DNA from: Erythrobacter donghaensis
Lineage (GTDB): Bacteria; Pseudomonadota; Alphaproteobacteria; Sphingomonadales; Sphingomonadaceae
NCBI RefSeq assembly: GCF_001557325.1
Contig: NZ_LSJS01000292.1
Span: forward strand, 1-64,000
Length of the DNA stretch: 64,000 bases
Reading direction: 5' to 3'
The notes below the pieces were generated by a model. It did not search any database, had not been told where the DNA came from, and worked only from the letters and a program-made list of their open reading frames with translations. The position numbers and the translations under genes were made by a program. Shown here one piece after another: positions 61,937 to 64,000 of the stretch (positions within the stretch are counted from its first letter, which is position 1; each line of letters begins with the position of its first letter).

Positions 61937-63745
61937 TCAAAGCGGCGCGGTCTCCCGTTCGACCCACGCCAGATCCTCGCCCGACAGGCGCGGCGCGAGC
62001 AGCGCGCGCACCTGGGCGTGATAGGCATCGACCCACGCCACTTCCTCCGCGGTCAGCAGCGCCTTGTCGATCAGCTTGCGATCGAGCGGCACGAAGGTCA
62101 GCGTCTCGAACCCGAGCCAGGTGCCCTCCTGCCCCGCGATCTGCCGCTCCTCGACCAGCACCAGGTTCTCGATTCGGATGCCGAAGTGGCCCTGCTTGTA
62201 ATAGCCCGGCTCGTTCGAGAGGATCATGCCCGCGAACAGCTCCTGCCCGGTGCCCGCCTGCCCGCCAGAGGGCTTGGCGATGCGCTGCGGGCCTTCATGC
62301 ACGCTGAGGAAGCTGCCGACACCGTGGCCGGTGCCGTGGGCGTAATCGACGCCTGCCTCCCAGAGATATTGCCGCGCCAGCACATCGAGCTGGCCGCCCG
62401 CCGTGCCTTGCGGAAACACCGCGCGGGCGAGCTGGATGTGGCCCTTCAGCACCCGCGTGTTGCGGTCGCGCATTTCCGCCGTCGGTTCGCCGGGGCCGAC
62501 CCAGACCGTGCGGGTGATGTCGGTGGTGCCGCCCGGATACTGGCCTCCGGAATCGACCAGGTAGATCGAGGAGGGCGGGATCGGGATATTGCTGTCTGCG
62601 TCCACCTTGTAGTGCGGCAGCGCGGCGTGGCCGGCGGCGGCGGAGATGGTATCGAAGGAGAGATCGCGCAGGCCCGGGTCTTCCGCCCGGAAGAGCTGAA
62701 GGCGCGCCGCGGCCGAGAGCTCGTCGACCCCGCCCTTCGGCCCCTCGATTTCCAGCCAGCGCAGGAACTTCGACACCGCCGCCCCGTCGCGGGCCTGCGC
62801 GTCGCGGTGGCCCTGCTGTTCGGCCGGGTTCTTGATCGCCTTGGCAAGGATCGTCGGGTCCTGCTTGAAGGCGAACTGCGCGCCGCCGCTGCGCAGCGCC
62901 TGCGCGATGCCGACCACGGCGAAATCGGGGTCGATGGCGACGCTCTTGCCCGCGAAGGCGGAGCCGAGCGCCCCCTCGAACGCATCCCGGTCCCGGATCG
63001 TGACCGCGTTGCCGAGGTGGCGGGTCAGGTCGGGCGTCACCTTCTCGGGCGCGATGAACAGCTCGGCGCTGCCGTCCTTGTGGGCGATCACATAGGACAG
63101 TGCGACGGGGGTGTGCGCCACGTCCTGCCCGCGGATGTTGAGCAGCCACGCGACCGAATCGAGCGCGGGGATCACCACCGCATCGTGGCCCTCCTTCGCC
63201 AGCCAGTCGGCGACCGCGGCGCGCTTGTCGGCGGAGGAACGGCCCGCCAGCGCATCCTCGTGCGGGATGGCGATGGCGGGCGAGGGAGCGGGGCGATCGA
63301 CCCACACGGCGTCGACCGGGTTGCTTGTCGCAGGCACGAGCGCGATGCCCTTGGCCGCAACCCGCTTCTCCAGCGCCTCGACCCAGGCCCAGGTGTGGAG
63401 CCAGGGGTCATAGGCGATCTTCGCGCCGCTCTCGCACACTTCGGCCAGCCAAGCAGCCAGCGTGTCCTTGGGGACGCTCCGATATTCGAACAGGTTCCCG
63501 TCGACCTGCTCGCGCACCTGCACGGTGTAGCGCCCGTCGACGAAGATCGCGGCGTGGGTGAGCGTCACCGCGGCAAACCCCGCCGAGCCGCCGAAGCCCG
63601 TCAGCCATGCGAGGCGCTGGGCATAGTCGCCGACATATTCGCTCATGTGCTCGTCGGAGATGGGGATGACGAAACCATCGAGCCCCCGCCGCTTCAGCTC
63701 CTCGCGCAGGGCGGCAAGGCGGGCTTCATGGGTTTGCATCAGCAT
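61937..63745 (-). CDS. Aminopeptidase P family metallopeptidase
   Basis: A 602-aa M24B peptidase that removes N-terminal residues before proline. Two creatinase-N-like domains (about 1-310) then the pita-bread domain: metal ligands Asp in YLVDSGG (about 397) and TTDITR (about 408), His in HGTGHGVGS (about 472), Glu in LSNEPGYY (about 510) and RIENLVLV (about 524). Start ATG 63745 has AAGGAT upstream. Confidence 0.95.
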   Translation of the reverse strand: MLMQTHEARLAALREELKRRGLDGFVIPISDEHMSEYVGDYAQRLAWLTGFGGSAGFAAVTLTHAAIFVDGRYTVQVREQVDGNLFEYRSVPKDTLAAWLAEVCESGAKIAYDPWLHTWAWVEALEKRVAAKGIALVPATSNPVDAVWVDRPAPSPAIAIPHEDALAGRSSADKRAAVADWLAKEGHDAVVIPALDSVAWLLNIRGQDVAHTPVALSYVIAHKDGSAELFIAPEKVTPDLTRHLGNAVTIRDRDAFEGALGSAFAGKSVAIDPDFAVVGIAQALRSGGAQFAFKQDPTILAKAIKNPAEQQGHRDAQARDGAAVSKFLRWLEIEGPKGGVDELSAAARLQLFRAEDPGLRDLSFDTISAAAGHAALPHYKVDADSNIPIPPSSIYLVDSGGQYPGGTTDITRTVWVGPGEPTAEMRDRNTRVLKGHIQLARAVFPQGTAGGQLDVLARQYLWEAGVDYAHGTGHGVGSFLSVHEGPQRIAKPSGGQAGTGQELFAGMILSNEPGYYKQGHFGIRIENLVLVEERQIAGQEGTWLGFETLTFVPLDRKLIDKALLTAEEVAWVDAYHAQVRALLAPRLSGEDLAWVERETAPL

Positions 63746-63868
63746 GTCGTCGATCCTTCGGCGGGAGGCGCGGGCACTTGCCGCGCCCCGTTGTCGCGTT
63801 ACAACCGCATCATAGGCCTCACTGGCCACTCTTTCCACCCAGACCAACCGACGGGAAACCCGCCCCCC

Positions 63869-64000
63869 ATGTTTCGCCCGATCCGCAGCAACCCCAGTGT
63901 CCGGGCCCTTGCCCTGGCGCTGGCCGCCACCACCTTTGCACCGGCCGCGATGGCCGCCACCAGCGAGGACTCCCCTAGCGTGACCACTTCCGCCGCCGCT
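63869..64000 (+). CDS. Secreted protein, truncated by window end
   Basis: An open frame from ATG 63869 to the last base. The first 44 codons give a Sec signal peptide (MFRPIRSNPSVRALALALAA ... AAMAA) and the beginning of a Ser/Thr-rich mature region. The rest lies outside the window. Divergent from the aminopeptidase P gene with a 123-nt gap. Confidence 0.7.
   Translation, partial: MFRPIRSNPSVRALALALAATTFAPAAMAATSEDSPSVTTSAAA

Overview
The window is a GC-rich stretch (roughly two-thirds G+C by eye) of an alphaproteobacterial chromosome. Gene content points to the Sphingomonadales, most likely Erythrobacteraceae (Erythrobacter/Porphyrobacter-like). The pointers are an IscR-like suf operon, the DUF3576-leuS-lptE-holA block, an intracellular PHB depolymerase beside an ABC exporter, fused pabBC, and dispersed sphingomonad-type hairpin repeats. 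Genes are densely packed on both strands, often in 1-4 nt overlapping operons. No rRNA, tRNA, CRISPR array, insertion sequence or prophage was found. A parS-like site near 61.16 kb suggests the right end lies in the origin-proximal part of the chromosome.

Layout. (1) 0-2 kb: small hypothetical genes, including a protein with four EF-hand-like/TerB-like segments. (2) 1.9-8.96 kb, minus strand: a suf iron-sulfur assembly operon in the order Rrf2 regulator, sufB, low-GC secreted ORF, DUF559 protein, 27-aa membrane microprotein, sufC, sufD, sufS, sufT, GNAT, sufA. Every junction overlaps or leaves at most 2 nt, and a dyad resembling an IscR type 1 operator precedes the regulator. (3) 9-15 kb: AraC regulator, a candidate small RNA, pyrD-ggt, and a long-chain acyl-CoA synthetase. 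(4) 15-19.5 kb: a membrane protein, an NADPH-dependent FMN reductase, a secreted protein, an acetoacetyl-CoA reductase fused to membrane helices, and an exported protein with a beta-signal-like C-terminus. (5) 19.7-24.4 kb: DUF3576 lipoprotein-leuS-lptE-holA, with a 90-bp palindromic repeat inserted in frame in leuS. (6) 24.5-29.4 kb: exopolysaccharide sugar transferase, lptA-lptC, rnd, ung-enoyl-CoA hydratase. (7) 29.4-35.9 kb: accessory zone with a MORN-like gene, a GMC oxidoreductase, a serine hydrolase, a low-GC acyltransferase and long non-coding stretches. (8) 35.9-44.7 kb: phaZ and an ABC exporter sharing a PhaR-type operator, an M13 peptidase, uppP, phhA, ppk2. (9) 44.7-49.3 kb: a four-gene CoA cluster (acyl-CoA dehydrogenase, Mct-like CoA transferase, thiolase, MaoC-like dehydratase). 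(10) 49.3-64 kb: two small lipoproteins, a beta-helix protein, a Sel1 protein, ribA/xth, phoA, lolA, rpmG, arfB-rluA-like-pabBC, a HerA-like ATPase, parS, a glyoxalase-like protein, aminopeptidase P, and the start of another secreted protein.

Functional threads. The suf operon supplies Fe-S clusters and appears to be autoregulated. LptA, LptC and LptE handle lipopolysaccharide transport, LolA handles lipoprotein transport, and UppP recycles the lipid carrier. PHB metabolism shows as phaB-like and phaZ genes with a PhaR-type site. Acyl-CoA genes (synthetase, hydratase, dehydrogenase, thiolase, CoA transferase) indicate active fatty- or branched-acid catabolism.

The most unusual items are: two copies of a roughly 100-bp element whose hairpin arms differ completely in sequence yet keep pairing; the in-frame repeat inside leuS; the SDR-membrane fusion; and the membrane microprotein embedded in the suf operon.
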